A DNA stretch of 64,000 bases from Mermis nigrescens (Eukaryota; Nematoda; Enoplea; Mermithida; Mermithidae). The stretch is from positions 945,308-1,009,307 of the forward strand of contig JAVLUZ010000154.1 in the NCBI GenBank assembly GCA_036768485.1, written 5' to 3'. The first letter of the stretch is position 1, and each line of letters begins with the position of its first letter. Shown here in pieces: positions 48,065-61,760 of this stretch. A model generated the notes under the pieces. The model searched no databases and was not told where the DNA came from. It was given only the letters and a program-made list of their open reading frames with translations. Made by a program: the position numbers and the translations under genes.

Positions 48065-51000
48065 TCATAGGTAGCGCGTTAGCGCGTACCTATAATATAC
48101 TTGGGTACCCCTAACACCTGTGCACCCTCCTCTACAAGCTATAACGGGACACTTCTGGAAGGTGCGGTTTTCTTAAAAGAAAGATAATAAAAAAATTCGC
48201 TGCCTGTGTTTTTTTGTTTTTCTTGAAACTCAAAACTGACTGTGTAAAGAAGGTGTAAAGTTTTTGTGTAACGGTATAAAATAGGACAAATTTTGGGACA
48301 TTTATAATGCGGCATGTGGACAACTGAGTATTGATGACTCGAAGAATTGAACAGCATATGATAATAGAGGGATGAATTATACAGATGGCACTTTTTTGTT
48401 TTTTGAAATTCGCATTAGTTATCGAATGGCAGTGTAAAGAGTGCGAAAATCTTGGGGTGAAAAAGCACTTTTTGGTCGAGTTTTCAACCTGCTTATGTCT
48501 GATACTAACTCCAAATTATGAGTTTTTCGAAATTTTTTCTGACAGAAATGTAGAGCGGATCAAGGGCTACATTCTGCATATAAGCAAAGTCTTTTACGCT
48601 CTATAGTGAGTTAGATCCTGGGGTTTAAAGTTTACACTCTAGTTTATGGTGAAAAAAACTGATTTTAAGTAAGATTTCTCTGCCAAATTTTTTCGCTAAT
48701 GAGTTAGGGTAAATTAAATACGGCAGTAATAAAGTGCTTCTCAGGGGCTACACATCGCGGCAAACTGCAATTAAAAAAACGCAATTTTAAGTTATTTATG
48801 GGGGTGTAAAGTTTGAAATCAGAGGTAAAAAATAGGCGAAAAAACACGTTTTTTCCGAATTTTGAATAATAAATCATACCAAATAATTTTTGCAAGAGAA
48901 TTTTGGCACACAGGAATGTACTACGATTTAAAAGCTACAAATTGTACCAAATCGAATTTCTTTAAACTCAATGGGGAGTTCGGTACGGAATTTTAAAGTT
49001 TACAGTGTTCTAAATGATGGAAAATACGTTTTTGTTGCGTTTTTTGTTCGCCACTTTCTCCGTCCAGAAGTCGGGATAAGTCCAATAGAATAAAAATAAA
49101 GTGCTTTATATCGGGTGCATGTCAAAGCAAATTGTCTATACATTAATATTTAGCGAGTGTAAAGTCAAAATTTTGGTGTTTAAATGCGTTTCTGTCTTGT
49201 TTTTTCTGCCTGCTTCTCCGGTTATGAGCCAGGGACACGATTATCAAGTCTAGAAATGGACCAGGTTCCAAATTTGATATGCCAGTCTGGCGCATATGTT
49301 TACACTCTACAGTGTTGTAAAGTGGTTTACACCTATTGTTAGTTTGCCCATAGAACATTATGGAGACTTAATTTTTTTCATAAATATTATTCGTAATATC
49401 GGAACAATATCAAAATTACGAATCTGACCAAAATCTTTTTTACACTAGGTGTTTACATGAAGTTTACACTATATATGTATTTATCTTCGTTTTTGAGCAT
49501 TCCAGAAACCTAATTTTTTCCTGGAGTCTAGAAATTTTCAAAGAATCAAATGTGAGACGTCACGTAGGCGCGTTTGTTTACATCCAACAGTGATGTAAAG
49601 TAGTTTACACTCATTGTTTATTTGTCCTCAGACCATTGTAGACATGCAATTTTTTTATAAATGTTGATAATAATATCCGTGTAATATCAGATTTACAAAT
49701 CGGAATAAAATCTTCTTTACACTAGACGGTTGTGTAAAGTTAACACTGCTAATTAATCTTCGTTCTAGAGCTTTGCGAAAACCTGAATTTTTTGCCGAAA
49801 TCTGAAAATTTACATGGAATCAAATAAGGGACGTCAGCTGGGTGCGTTTGTTTACACTCAACAGTGATGTAAAGTGGTTTATCTTCGTTCTAGAGCTTTG
49901 CAAAAACCTAAATTTTTTGCCGAAATCTGAAAATTTACATGGAATCAAATAAGGGACGTCAGCTAGGCACGTTTGTTTACACTCAACAGTGATGTAAAGT
50001 GGTTTACGTCTGTGTCTATTTGTCATCAAACCGTTATGGAGACGTAATTTTTTCATGAATGTTGATCGTAATATCCGAGTAATATCGAATTTACAAATCA
50101 GACTAAAATCTTCTTTACACTCGTTGCTAGAGTAAAGTTTACACTATATAATAAGCTTCATTCTAGAGCCTCACGGTAACTTATTTTTTCTATAGAGTCG
50201 TAAAATATATATGGAAACAGATGTGATACGTCTGCTAGGGGCGCATGAAGAGTAGTGTAAAGTGATTAACACCTAATGTTAATTTGTTCTTAGAACATTA
50301 TAGAGGTTTCATTTCTTAATAAATGCTGATCGTTATATCAGAGCAATATCGAAATTATTAATCCCACCAAAATTCTTTACACTCTTGTATAAAGTTTAAA
50401 ATGTAAATTAAGTTGAGCTCTAGAAAGTTTTGGAAGCATATTTCTTTACAGGATGTTCTACGTAACATGAGAATTACTGATCAGAATGTTTGTTTCTTCT
50501 ACAATTAGTAGCTTTGTAAAGTTTAAACCATTCAATTATTAGAAGAACCGCACAGTAAATGAAATCTAGTATTGTATTTCCAAATCTTGCTAATTAAAAG
50601 TGGGGTACTAGCAAAGTATAATGCTCCGATGGAACAAAAAGGGGAATATACTTGGGATTGTGAATTATCGAGGATGTAAAAGGAGAGGACTAGAAAAAAT
50701 CTCCCTATGTTATATGCCAAGAATCGCAAAATATGTAAAAAATCAGACTTTCTCTAAACAATGCAAAAAATCGAAGTATATTCTGCGGCCTTTGAAAAAT
50801 GTAAAAGTTTAGTAAACAATTGCTGCAGACATGTGTAAAAGATTATCTACATAAGGTCTGTTGCACGTCAGCTTCCGTGTTTCCTACTGCTTTGAACCAG
50901 CAATATCATCGATTGTCTTGAATGCATCGATATGTACTATTTCATTCAATTCGCTTAGCTACTGCATTGCTAATTCGCCGCTTTTTTCAATCAATTTTTT

Positions 51001-51424
51001 GGGACTTTGAATATTGCTTGCACTTTGACACTTAGAATGGCTGTATCTGCTAAGTGACATGCTTAGTAATAATGAAATACGAACAACTTAATTATGATTT
51101 GTTAACAGCATTTCACTTTTAGTCACATTATTGAGCAACTCAAAGTTGAATGAAGTCTGCAAAAAGTTGCATTACGTAATATGCTTTTAAGATATTATGT
51201 CAATCAGAAAAAATTATTTTAAAATAATACGTTTTTTCAGAGACCGCAGAATATGCTTCGATTTTTTGCATTGTTTTGAGAAAGTCTGATTTTTTACATA
51301 TTTTGCGATTCTTGGCATATAACATAGGGAGATTTTTCCTAGTCCCCTCCTTTTACATCCTCGATAATTCACAATCCCAAGTATATTCCCCTTTTTGTTC
51401 CATCGGAGCATTTTTCTTCGCTAG
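48065..51424 (+). mobile_element. Helitron-like non-autonomous element, copy H8 (full length)
   Basis: A 3360-bp copy, TCATAGGTAGCGCGTTAGCG to TTCGCTAG, flanked by A and T as in H4. It is nearly colinear with H4; the extra length includes a ~110-bp internal duplication near 49880-49990 (repeated GACGTCAGCTAGG-type segment). The 3' hairpin GTTCCATCGGAGC is present and the 3' fold-back is 50608-51424. Non-coding. Confidence 0.7.
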
Positions 51425-51775
51425 TCGTAAAATATTTATTTTTAGGAGGAAAGAAAATTACTCTATTGATCGATTCATGCATTCGCTGTGAAAATCGCTG
51501 CAGGAAATTTCTCTTAACACTGAAACTCATAGAGTAGCATAAGATGCAGTGCAGTCTGGCCTGCGCTGTACATGCTATTCTGATTTTCCAGATAATGTTG
51601 CTGTCCATTCTGTACGTCATATTCGCGCTTCACTGAACATAGTATAGTATGTAACGTATCTATGTGTACGGTCACACACATCATGCTTTAACATCAAATA
51701 TTGCCTATTGACGCTTTATTTAGGCAGGTTATGGAGACGAGAGCCTCTCAAATTGCTGCATAAATTATCTAAAAT
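51425..51775. other. Unassigned stretch
   Basis: About 350 bp with ordinary base composition for the window and no recognised feature. Confidence 0.4.
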
Positions 51776-51814
51776 CAGTGGCGGATCTTGGATTTTCCTA
51801 AGGGGGTAGTATCC
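51776..51814. mobile_element. hAT-like left end, CAGTGGCGGATC
   Basis: CAGTGGCGGATCTTGGATTT matches the start of the complete hAT-like MITE at 55697. A right end was not located. An R1 element is inserted 39 bp into it. Confidence 0.4.
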
Positions 51815-52055
51815 ACACATAAACGTGGGGAGTTTGGGGGGTATGCACCCCCCAGAAGTTGAAATACCCCCTAGAATTCAAACTTTGAAATTTTTTTTGC
51901 TTTTTTAGCGATTTTTTGATGCCATTGGATAGTGTTGGATGAGAAACGTCGAAAAATGGTGTTTTTCCGCCATACGACCACTTTTAAGACCATTTTTTGA
52001 CCTTTGAAAATTTTTCACCCCCCCCCCCTCAGAATTTCGGTGCTGCCGACCTATG
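51815..52055 (-). mobile_element. R1 element with 9-bp flanking repeats
   Basis: A 241-bp R1 copy flanked by GTAGTATCC (51806-51814 and 52056-52064), direct evidence that R1 is a transposed unit. Non-coding. Superfamily not determined (9 bp suits Mutator-like; 8 bp would suit hAT). Confidence 0.65.
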
Positions 52056-52469
52056 GTAGTATCCCAACTTTTCCAAACACAGTCGGAAATAGGGTCAAGC
52101 TGAATAGCGTTTTTTCGGTCTTTTACATTGTATAGTTTTACGTAAAATCACTTTTGACGCAGTATTTTTTCATAAAATTTTAGAATTTTCGACAATATTG
52201 TGCGAAAAAATCAATAAATTTCTTTGACTCTAACAAAAATCTGGCGCGACGCGTCGGAAAATTTGTGAAATTAAGGCGGATAGACGTCTAGAAGCATGAT
52301 TTACTGCTTGATTTCCTGTATTTATAGCATTTGATGCAGAACATCGAAGTTTTTCATTGAAAATAGAAGAAACCTATGCAAAAATAGCTGTTCCTGCTGT
52401 TAAAATTGTTCTGAAACCTACTTAACAGAAAATGGCTCCCAGGTCGCCAAGAAAGTAAATACACTAACT
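52056..52469. other. Unassigned, with hAT-related hairpin motif
   Basis: One decayed hairpin motif GGCGCGACGCGTCGG near 52243 hints at a hAT fragment. Nothing coding is recognised before the LINE relic. Confidence 0.35.
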
Positions 52470-54250
52470 GGTGATGGAGCTCCGAGGAAGATAATAAATT
52501 TACTGAAGCGATACTATAATGGCGGAAAATCTCACGTGAAGGCCTATGGTCAATTCTCCCATCCCTTCGAGGTTAAAATTGGGCTGAAATAGACTGCATA
52601 ATGTCACCAATGCTATTTAACATCATAATTGATTAGATCCTACAATAAACATTTGAAAATCGAAGTGGGGTACAGATAGGCAGTAACACACGGATCAGCA
52701 ACTTGGCGTATGCAGATCAGTGTTTTTTGTTCTCGGCAAAGATTTTTCCCGATGTACAAAGACTTTTCAGGACCGTCTTTGTACATGTACAAAGATTTTT
52801 GGGAAGACAAAAATTGCAAAAAAGGTCTGAAATTCGCAAAAATTTTCGGCGCTTCGCACCGAAACGAGTAATTATGTGTTCTATATATCTTTATAATGGC
52901 AGAAATTGCATTTCAAAGGAAAAATGTCAAATTTTTCGGCGCTTCGCGCAATTTTAAGACGATTCTTAGTGATTTTTGCCCTTAGAGACCCAAAATGCAC
53001 TAGCAAAAGTCGAACAATCCTGTTTTTACACACTAAAATCGCTACTGTACCGTATTATAGTACCAAAAATTTGTGTGTACAAAATGTGCAAAGATTTTTG
53101 GGAAACTGTAAAAAGGTGTAAAATTCACAAAAATTTTCGGCGCTTCGCGCCGAAATGAGTAATTGTTTGTCCTATATATATATATTTAAAATGGCAGAAT
53201 TTGCATTTAGAATGAAAAAATGTTAAATTTTTAAGCGCTTCGCACCGTTTTGAGACAATTTTTAGAAATTTTTGGCATGAGAAAACCAGAAATCAGCCCA
53301 AATACACTACCAAAGATTAAAAACCCTGTTTTACCAGACTAAAATCGCTACTGTACTAGTAGGTACACAAAAATTTGCATGTACAAAATGTACAAAGACT
53401 TTTGGGGACCGCCTTTGTACATGTACAAACGGACCTTGTACAAAAAAACACTGATGCAGATGCGCCTACTATGCCAATAATGAAGCAGAAGCCCAAGCCA
53501 TTATTGATTATCTGAATACCGATGCTATGTAAATATTTTGATATGAAAATCAATGCCAGCAAAACCAAACTTATATCCACATTTCAGTAGAACATCGCAC
53601 TGAAACTCGATGGTGAATTGATAGAACAAGTGGATAAATTTAAATTTCTTGTATCAATGATATCAGTTACCAAGATTTCTGCCCACAAAAGATGCGATTA
53701 CGAGAATAGGACTCAATTTACGAAAAGCCCTATGGTCCCAAAAAATCAGTCAGCCAAAGAACTAAATTCAATATCTTTAATGCCTCAGTGAAAACAATCC
53801 TGCTGCACGGAGCTGAAACATGGACCTTGCTAAAGCAAGACTTGAACAGACTTGAGAAGTTTCATATCAAATGCCTTCGTTCCATCCTCAGCATCAAACG
53901 ACTATAACGAACCAGAAACGTGGACATGCTCAAACAATGTGATCAAATTACAATTGAAGTGTCAATTAAGAAAGCACGTCTCAGGTGGTTTGGACATGTC
54001 TGCAGAATGAGTCGTCAGCGTATACCTTACCAGCTACTGAAAAATGAAAAGCCAGCTTTATGGAAGATTCTGAAAACTGCCCCGAAGAAAGCATAGATCA
54101 GTCAGGTCACCCAGGACTTGCGACCTGTGCATTTCAACCTCAAATATTGCCAGACAAGCTGTGCTGAATATGGAGAAGCTTGATTAGAGTTGCCTGCCTA
54201 TTAGCAGCCCCAACGGCATTGCCTCTGCCGTATGCTCGTTAATGGCATTA
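52470..54250 (+). pseudogene. LINE (non-LTR) reverse transcriptase relic
   Basis: Fragments in several frames follow the 3' half of a LINE ORF2. KIINLLKRYYNGG, then GQFSHPFEVKIGLK and MSPMLFNIIID (52470-52640) match the RT fingers/palm block with G-V-R-Q-G-decayed sequence. ISNLAYAD near 52705 is the catalytic YADD region, cut by a hAT MITE. After it come KINASKTKLIS, VDKFKFL, TILLHGAETWTL, LNRLEKFHIKCLRSIL and KKARLRWFGHVCRMS (53540-54020), typical of the thumb and C-terminal part. Multiple stops and frame changes mean it is dead. The clade (RTE- or CR1-like) cannot be fixed by eye. Confidence 0.75.
52718..53453. mobile_element. hAT-type MITE in LINE catalytic motif, 8-bp TSD
   Basis: A 736-bp insertion with inverted ends CAGTGTTTTTTG and CAAAAAAACACTG, flanked by perfect ATGCAGAT octamers (52710-52717 and 53454-53461). 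The interior has TGTACATGTACAAAGA-like repeats and hairpins of the GGCGCTTCGCGCC type near 52850, 52940, 53137 and 53238. It is the most complete copy of the family also at 13811 and 59210. Confidence 0.85.
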
Positions 54251-54611
54251 AATCAAGTCTAGTCAAGAAAGTAAACAATAGGTATCATTCGGCGCGTAGT
54301 GCCGGAAAAATTTGAGAAATTGTGGTCACTGACGGCTAAAAATCATTGCGAATTGCAAATCCATTCTTTGTCTCGCCAAATATTTGTGGCTAATTGGGGT
54401 AGGGCGGCCCCCCCGCCCCTTCCCCATCAATCCGTCCCTGCTAAAAATAGATGGGTACGATCAATGAATGTTTTTCACGTTTTATTCCTCATACACGCTC
54501 ATATAATCGTGCCATTTTTGATGTAACTAGCTGGTATGCAGTTTAGATGCATGTGCACTATGGTCCAGGTCTTGGTCACAAAGATGTCCTATATATATCT
54601 ATCCACATGTG
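54251..54611. other. Unassigned stretch
   Basis: Contains a GGCGCGTAGTGCCGG motif near 54290 similar to the hAT hairpins, then unrecognised sequence with no coding domain. Confidence 0.35.
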
Positions 54612-56880
<2,269 letters not shown>

Positions 56881-56906
56881 TAAAATTCTCATACATATTA
56901 TTTAAA

Positions 56907-57570
56907 ATGACACAGACGTTTCGGCTAAAGTTTCGAAACCTTGATGACTGTCCTGATATAGAAGAGATGTTTCAGCAAGCTATTCAAAAGATGCTCAAGC
57001 ATTACCCCGCAGACAGTCTAATAGGTCTAGAAATCAAACATTCATGCCTTGACTCCCCTGTATTAGTCCCATTTACTCAGCGTCAGTATTTGAATGCCGA
57101 CAAAGTTTTTAGTATTATCGAAAATGTAGAACAGTCCAATAAGGAGTTTAGCTTTGACGAAGATATGATCATCAAGGTAGTCGTAATAGATAAAAACAGA
57201 ATTGGGTAGAGAGAGGAGCATACATTAAACTTGCATCGAATGATAATTTATCACTACCTAGAGCTGTTGTTACTGGAATAGCAAAGCTGGACAATGGCCC
57301 AAAATGGGAGTCTATTAGGAAAGGCGACAAAGGGCGACATTATTTACAACAACGGCTAGCTTAAGACTTATTGCACAAAGCTGATCTTAACACTGATAAA
57401 GGAAAATACGGTCTTGATGCTCTTAAAAAAATTCAAAACGTTCTGGTACCTGACTACCAAATTAGAGTAGGTATATTCGGTCAATATTTTGTTTTACGAA
57501 GGGCCGAAGGCTGGCAAAATAATTAATTTGCGCGTAGACAATAATCGCAACGACCTGATGACGAAATAGC
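56907..57570 (+). pseudogene. Relic of Polinton/adintovirus-type PolB N-terminal region
   Basis: The 100-codon ORF (56907-57209) encodes FRLKFRNLDDCPDIEEMFQQ, then GLEIKHSCLDSPVLVPFTQR and VFSIIENVEQSNKEFSFDED. In other frames follow NDNLSLPRAVVTGIAKLD (where an OTU-like N-D-x-C-L-A-R-A pattern is usual, here without Cys), ALKKIQNVLVPDYQIRV and FYEGPKAGKIINL. This succession resembles, from memory, the N-terminal part of large PolB proteins of Polinton/Maverick and adintovirus-like elements. At least two frame changes and stops break it, and the exonuclease/polymerase domains are absent. It may derive from an integrated virus or transposon. The assignment is by recollection of the pattern, not by search. 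Confidence 0.4.
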
Positions 57571-57597
57571 TGACTACTTCCGTAACTTTAATGAACC

Positions 57598-57720
57598 CCC
57601 ATACAAAAATTGCTATAAAGGCTATAGTGAACCTAGGTGGCGCTTGTGGAGGTGGCACTTGTGGAACTTGGTGGTGCTTGTGGAACTTGGTGGCGCTTGC
57701 GAACTCCCACAGGGACTGCT
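57598..57720. repeat. GTGGAACTTGGTGGCGCTT short tandem repeat
   Basis: Three to four imperfect copies of GGTGGCGCTTGTGGAACTT. The ORFs over it are artefacts. Confidence 0.6.
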
Positions 57721-57721
57721 A

Positions 57722-57798
<77 letters not shown>

Positions 57799-57800
57799 GT
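57722..57800. repeat. (CA)n microsatellite
   Basis: About 38 CA units with one AA interruption near 57781. Confidence 0.95.
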
Positions 57801-57929
57801 GTCATACCCCTTCCCAGCTACGCTTACTGACAGGTTTGGGCATGTTTATTATAACTGATTTTTAGTTATAAAAATAAATCTCCTTAGGTATTTTTACATC
57901 CATCCATTTGACGCCATCATCTACAAAAT

Positions 57930-58190
57930 CAGTGTAATCGGCATACTGTAGGTTGCGCGCTAAAATTTTGTACTGAGCGCAGCTACAATTTATATATCTT
58001 ACCCTGAAAAATTGAGCTAAATCCGCCTTATAGTTCTTAAAATATAGTGCTATATGAGAAAGTGTTAAGTAAATCGGTATACTGTAGATTACATGTTTAT
58101 ATCAATAACATAACACGTGCATCATATGCTCACCCTACTCTGAAAATTTGAGCTTAATCTGCTAGTTCTTGAAATATAGTGCTTTATGAG
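57930..58190. repeat. ~125-bp satellite, left units
   Basis: Two units with ATACTGTAG, GCGCGCTAAAATTTTGT, CTGAAAA-TTGAGC and AAATATAGTGCT motifs. Continues at 58718 after the miniature LTR element. Confidence 0.6.
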
Positions 58191-58717
58191 TGTAGCAGGA
58201 GTGCTACTACACGGCTAGAAATGCCTTTTTTGAAGTTTAACCGGTGACGTTGATGTTTCATTGTTTCTCAATATTATTCAATACTTTGCGCAGTTGTGAG
58301 CAAGAGCCCGAGTAGTCGATTAGTACTACACACGCGAACTACACACGCGAATCAGAGCGGAAGATCCGGGAAACCGGTGCGGGTAAAATTTTGCTCACGT
58401 AATGGTGGCAGGCGGCGCCCCCGTTACATATTGGAGGTCCCAGAGTTCGTTCTCTGGAGTTGTCTGCGCTTACGCTTTCTCCTAGAGGGGAGGAGTGTAG
58501 CGTGCTACTACAGGGCTAGAAATGCCTACTTTGAAGTTTTAACCGTGACGTTGATGGTTTCATTGTTTCTCAATATTATTCAATACTTTGCGCAGTTGTG
58601 AGCAAGAGCCCGAGTAGTTGATTAGTACTACACACGCGAATCAGAGCGGAAGTTCCGGGAAACCGGTGCGGGTAAAATTTTGCTCACGTAATGGTGGGAT
58701 GCGGCGCCCCCGTTACA
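58191..58717 (+). mobile_element. TRIM-like miniature LTR retrotransposon
   Basis: A 527-bp element with terminal direct repeats (58191-58428 and 58496-58717) that start TGTAGC and end GTTACA. The internal region is only 67 bp. TGGAGGTCCCAGAG (58432-58445), three bases after the first repeat, fits a primer-binding site. AGAGGGGAGGAG (58484-58495), directly before the second repeat, is a polypurine tract. The flanks repeat TGAG (58187-58190 and 58718-58721). These are the hallmarks of terminal-repeat retrotransposons in miniature. It encodes nothing and would rely on another element. LTR1 has a 13-bp internal duplication (ACTACACACGCGA). Confidence 0.75.
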
Positions 58718-58975
58718 TGAGAAAGTGTAAAGTAAATCGAGATACTGTAGGCTGCGCGCTAAAATTATGTGCGTAGCATGCCTTGCCTATATACATCATA
58801 TTCTGAAAATTTGAACAAAATCTGATCAGTGGTTCTTGAGGTACGCAAAAGTGTAAAGTGATGCTAGTATGCTGTATGTTGCGCGCTAACAATTTGTATA
58901 TAGCATACCCAACATAGACTTAACAAACTCTGAAAATTTGAGCCCGATCCGACTGCTGGTTTTTGACTTACGCCT
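58718..58975. repeat. ~125-bp satellite, right units
   Basis: Two further units (ATACTGTAGGCTGCGCGCTA and ATGCTGTATGTTGCGCGCTA starts), continuing the array broken by the TRIM. Confidence 0.6.
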
Positions 58976-58982
58976 CTTCAAA

Positions 58983-59163
58983 AATAACCCCCTGGGTTAT
59001 TGCATCCCCCCCTGGCCCTGGGCTGGCGCGCGCCCCCTCCCCTGGCAGGTCCCCAACCTATTAGCGCCCTGGCACAACCTCGATTTTGGGCCAGGGCGCA
59101 GATCTGCCCATCTTATAACACTACAACGCTTTAAGATATGCATGCTAGGGACCCAGGGTATTC
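58983..59163. repeat. GC-rich inverted-repeat segment
   Basis: It starts with the hairpin AATAACCCCCTGGGTTATT and ends GGGACCCAGGGTATT, an approximate inverted end. Between lie CCCTGG and GGCGCGCGCC runs. Possibly a small MITE; no TSD assigned. Confidence 0.35.
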
Positions 59164-59209
59164 TACTCTCAGGAACTAAAAAATTAGATTAAATACACTT
59201 AGGTCGAAC

Positions 59210-59336
59210 AATTACGTTTTCACCACACTAAAATCGCTACTGTACCCTATTATAGTACCCAAAAGTCTGTGTGTACAAAATGTACAAAGACTTTTAGGGA
59301 TCACATGTACAAATGAAGCTTGTACAAAAAACACTG
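59210..59336. mobile_element. hAT-type MITE, right-end fragment
   Basis: Matches the last ~125 bp of the 52718 element (CTAAAATCGCTACTGTACC, then TTGTACAAAAAACACTG). Confidence 0.6.
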
Positions 59337-61164
59337 TTCAGAAGAAAAAAGTTATACAAATACAATAAATTCCAGCGCAAAACGCCAGGAAATTTAGGGA
59401 TTATTAGCTCAAAAAGTGCTAAAAACTATCTGGCATTCTTCCAAATACGCTTCAAGAACTCAATACTCAAACTTCCAAAATCGTGGAAGACTAGTCCCCC
59501 TACTCCCTTCTACAGCTACGTGCCTGTATTTTTCAATTTTGTAATGAATAAGATTAATTTTGTTATAAGTCCATCCAAGTTTTCCTTGCGATTTTCAAGA
59601 AAATTTGCTATTTAAGCAAAAAAAGGTATACGGCAAATCTGGTTCTGTTCAGCTCTTCAACTGAAGCGTGCCGAAAACATAGTGATGATTAATGCAACAA
59701 GATGACTGTAAAACGCTTCTGATTTCTGTTTACGAGTATCTAAATTGCATATAAATCGAATTTGAGAAGATACAGTTAATAATTGTGACTATATCTAGAC
59801 GACGCCTTAATTCTGAGAGGTCTGGCTTATGGTCCCAAGGAATTTAAGTGTATAAAAAAGAGTTGAAAATCATGGGAAGGGCAAAAAACACCACTCTTCG
59901 ATCATACATGCAAAGCATGGGAACTCTGAATGCGGGTGGAATTATAAAAAGCCTTTTTCGGTTTGCAAAAAAACGGTAGGTACACGTTAAAAACAGTTTT
60001 TCAGCGTTTCTGGCGATGCTCTATTTTTCTAGAGCATGAAAACATAAAGAAATTTCGAGAAAAAAAATAAAAAAGTTGGAACAAATTGAACAAAATGTAG
60101 TCAAAGCATGAGTGAAATTGCGCGAAGCGCCGCAAATTTGGCTCTTTTGCACAAATAGATAGAGCTAAAAACGCTTAAAAAACCTCTTTTCTACAAATTT
60201 TGCAGAAAAGGTTTGGGAACATCCAAAAAATCGCTAATTCTGGCGGGGGTTAAAAAATTTTCGCAGATAGGGGAAAATTTTTCTGGAAGGGTTGAAAACT
60301 ACTAAACCCCTCGCCCAAAGATCATATATGTTTTCGACGTTTTTCATTTATCTTTATCCACTGGTGTCAAAATAAGTGACAAAAAGAAAAAATGTTAAGA
60401 TTTTAATTTCGGAAGTCTTCTGTATTCTGGAAGGAGGTCTTGAATTCTAAACCCCTCTATATCCGCACTCCGAAGTAACGCTACTCCACCTTCGAGTATA
60501 CCGAAAAATTTTACTCTGAGATTTACTCCACGATTTATACCAAAGGAAGAGATACTCCACCTTCGGGTATTCGGGCCTAAATGTGGTCAAACAATTTATA
60601 AATACATCGTTGAATAACAGTTATATGCACTGAAAGAAGATTATTAAGTTGCTTCTGTGCTTCAGGCTAAACTTAGCTTATTATTACGTTATTTTCACAT
60701 AAATGTACTTGTGCACTGTAGGACAAGCGTTAACGTCACGAATAATCCATATAGTCTTGCGAAATTCATCAGAAAAGTGATATGTTCGAATTTGAAATAA
60801 TTTAGCGAATAATAGACGATCAAATTTTTGCTTCAGTTTTCTTCGCACTGTTTTCATCGATTCTATTTTTTCTGAAGAAATCGGCATTCTTCACGAGTCA
60901 GACGTACCTAATCGCATGAAAATAAGTGTTGGAAGCGCAAAATTTGAGTTGAAATTCTGGGTACAACTTTCGAAGTTAAAAAAAAAGTAATTTTTTAATG
61001 GTCTCTAAAGGTGATATAAATGCTGAAGTAGCGCAAAAAATCCACCATTTCTGATCATTTCCTAGCACTTTTGCATAAAAGTATTGATTTTGATTTATTT
61101 TTGGTCCAGATTTTGCCTTATTTTTCCCAAAAAATATCCCATTTACGCATCATGAGGGTCTAGA
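59337..61164. other. Non-coding stretch with scattered repeat fragments
   Basis: A GCGCGAAGCGCCGC hairpin near 60120 and a duplicated ATACTCCACCTTCGGGTAT-like segment (60480-60570) are visible. The ORF at 59313-59615 is lysine-rich with no domain; part of it lies over the hAT end. No host exon was recognised. Confidence 0.4.
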
Positions 61165-61760
61165 ACAGACAAGCACTGTCTAGACTCCCCAAGAATGTAA
61201 AAATGGGAAATTTTTGGGGAAAAATGAGGAGAATAAAAATGGATGAAAATTGAAAATTTCCTTTGAAGTGCCTTAAATTGACCAGAAATTGTGTAATAAC
61301 GTGTTTTACCGCTATTTAAGCGCTTATACTAGTTTTTGACTTCATTTTGGCCCAAAAGACTCAATTCTTAACAAACCAGGCCGATTTATCCCCCCAGATC
61401 GGCCATGCTGTGCACGGTCTAAACCCCCAAATCCCCTCTCACGTATATGTCTGGGCTAGAGACCTTAGATGCACAGTATGGCCGATCTAAGGTGAGGGAT
61501 CTGTCGGTCTGGAGAGGAGTTAAGAATTAAACTTTTCTCGGCCAAATAACGTCAAAAACTTATATAATCGCTAAAATAATGTTAAAAATAGTTATTTTAC
61601 AGTTTTCGGTCAATTTGAAACACTTTTTAAAAAATCTTCTATTTCCATCCGTTTTTTGCTATAATCATGCCTCATTTTCCTAAGAAAATTTCCCACTTTT
61701 CCATTTTAAGGGGAGGGTGTCAGGACCCCCTTAACCCTCCAGTGCATGTCTGGTTCAGAC
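61165..61760. repeat. Fold-back repeat with ~300-bp arms
   Basis: Left arm (AAATGGGAAATTTTTGGGGA, then CCAGATCGGCCATGCTGTGC) and right arm (ACAGTATGGCCGATCTAAGG, then GAAAATTTCCCACTTTTCC) are diverged inverted copies meeting near 61445. Single arms recur at 20650-20890, 62690-62990 and 63040-63170. Confidence 0.6.

Noticed and set aside
57591..57865. ORFs encoding THTHTH repeats
   Set aside because: Translation of the (CA)n tract plus a short tandem repeat.
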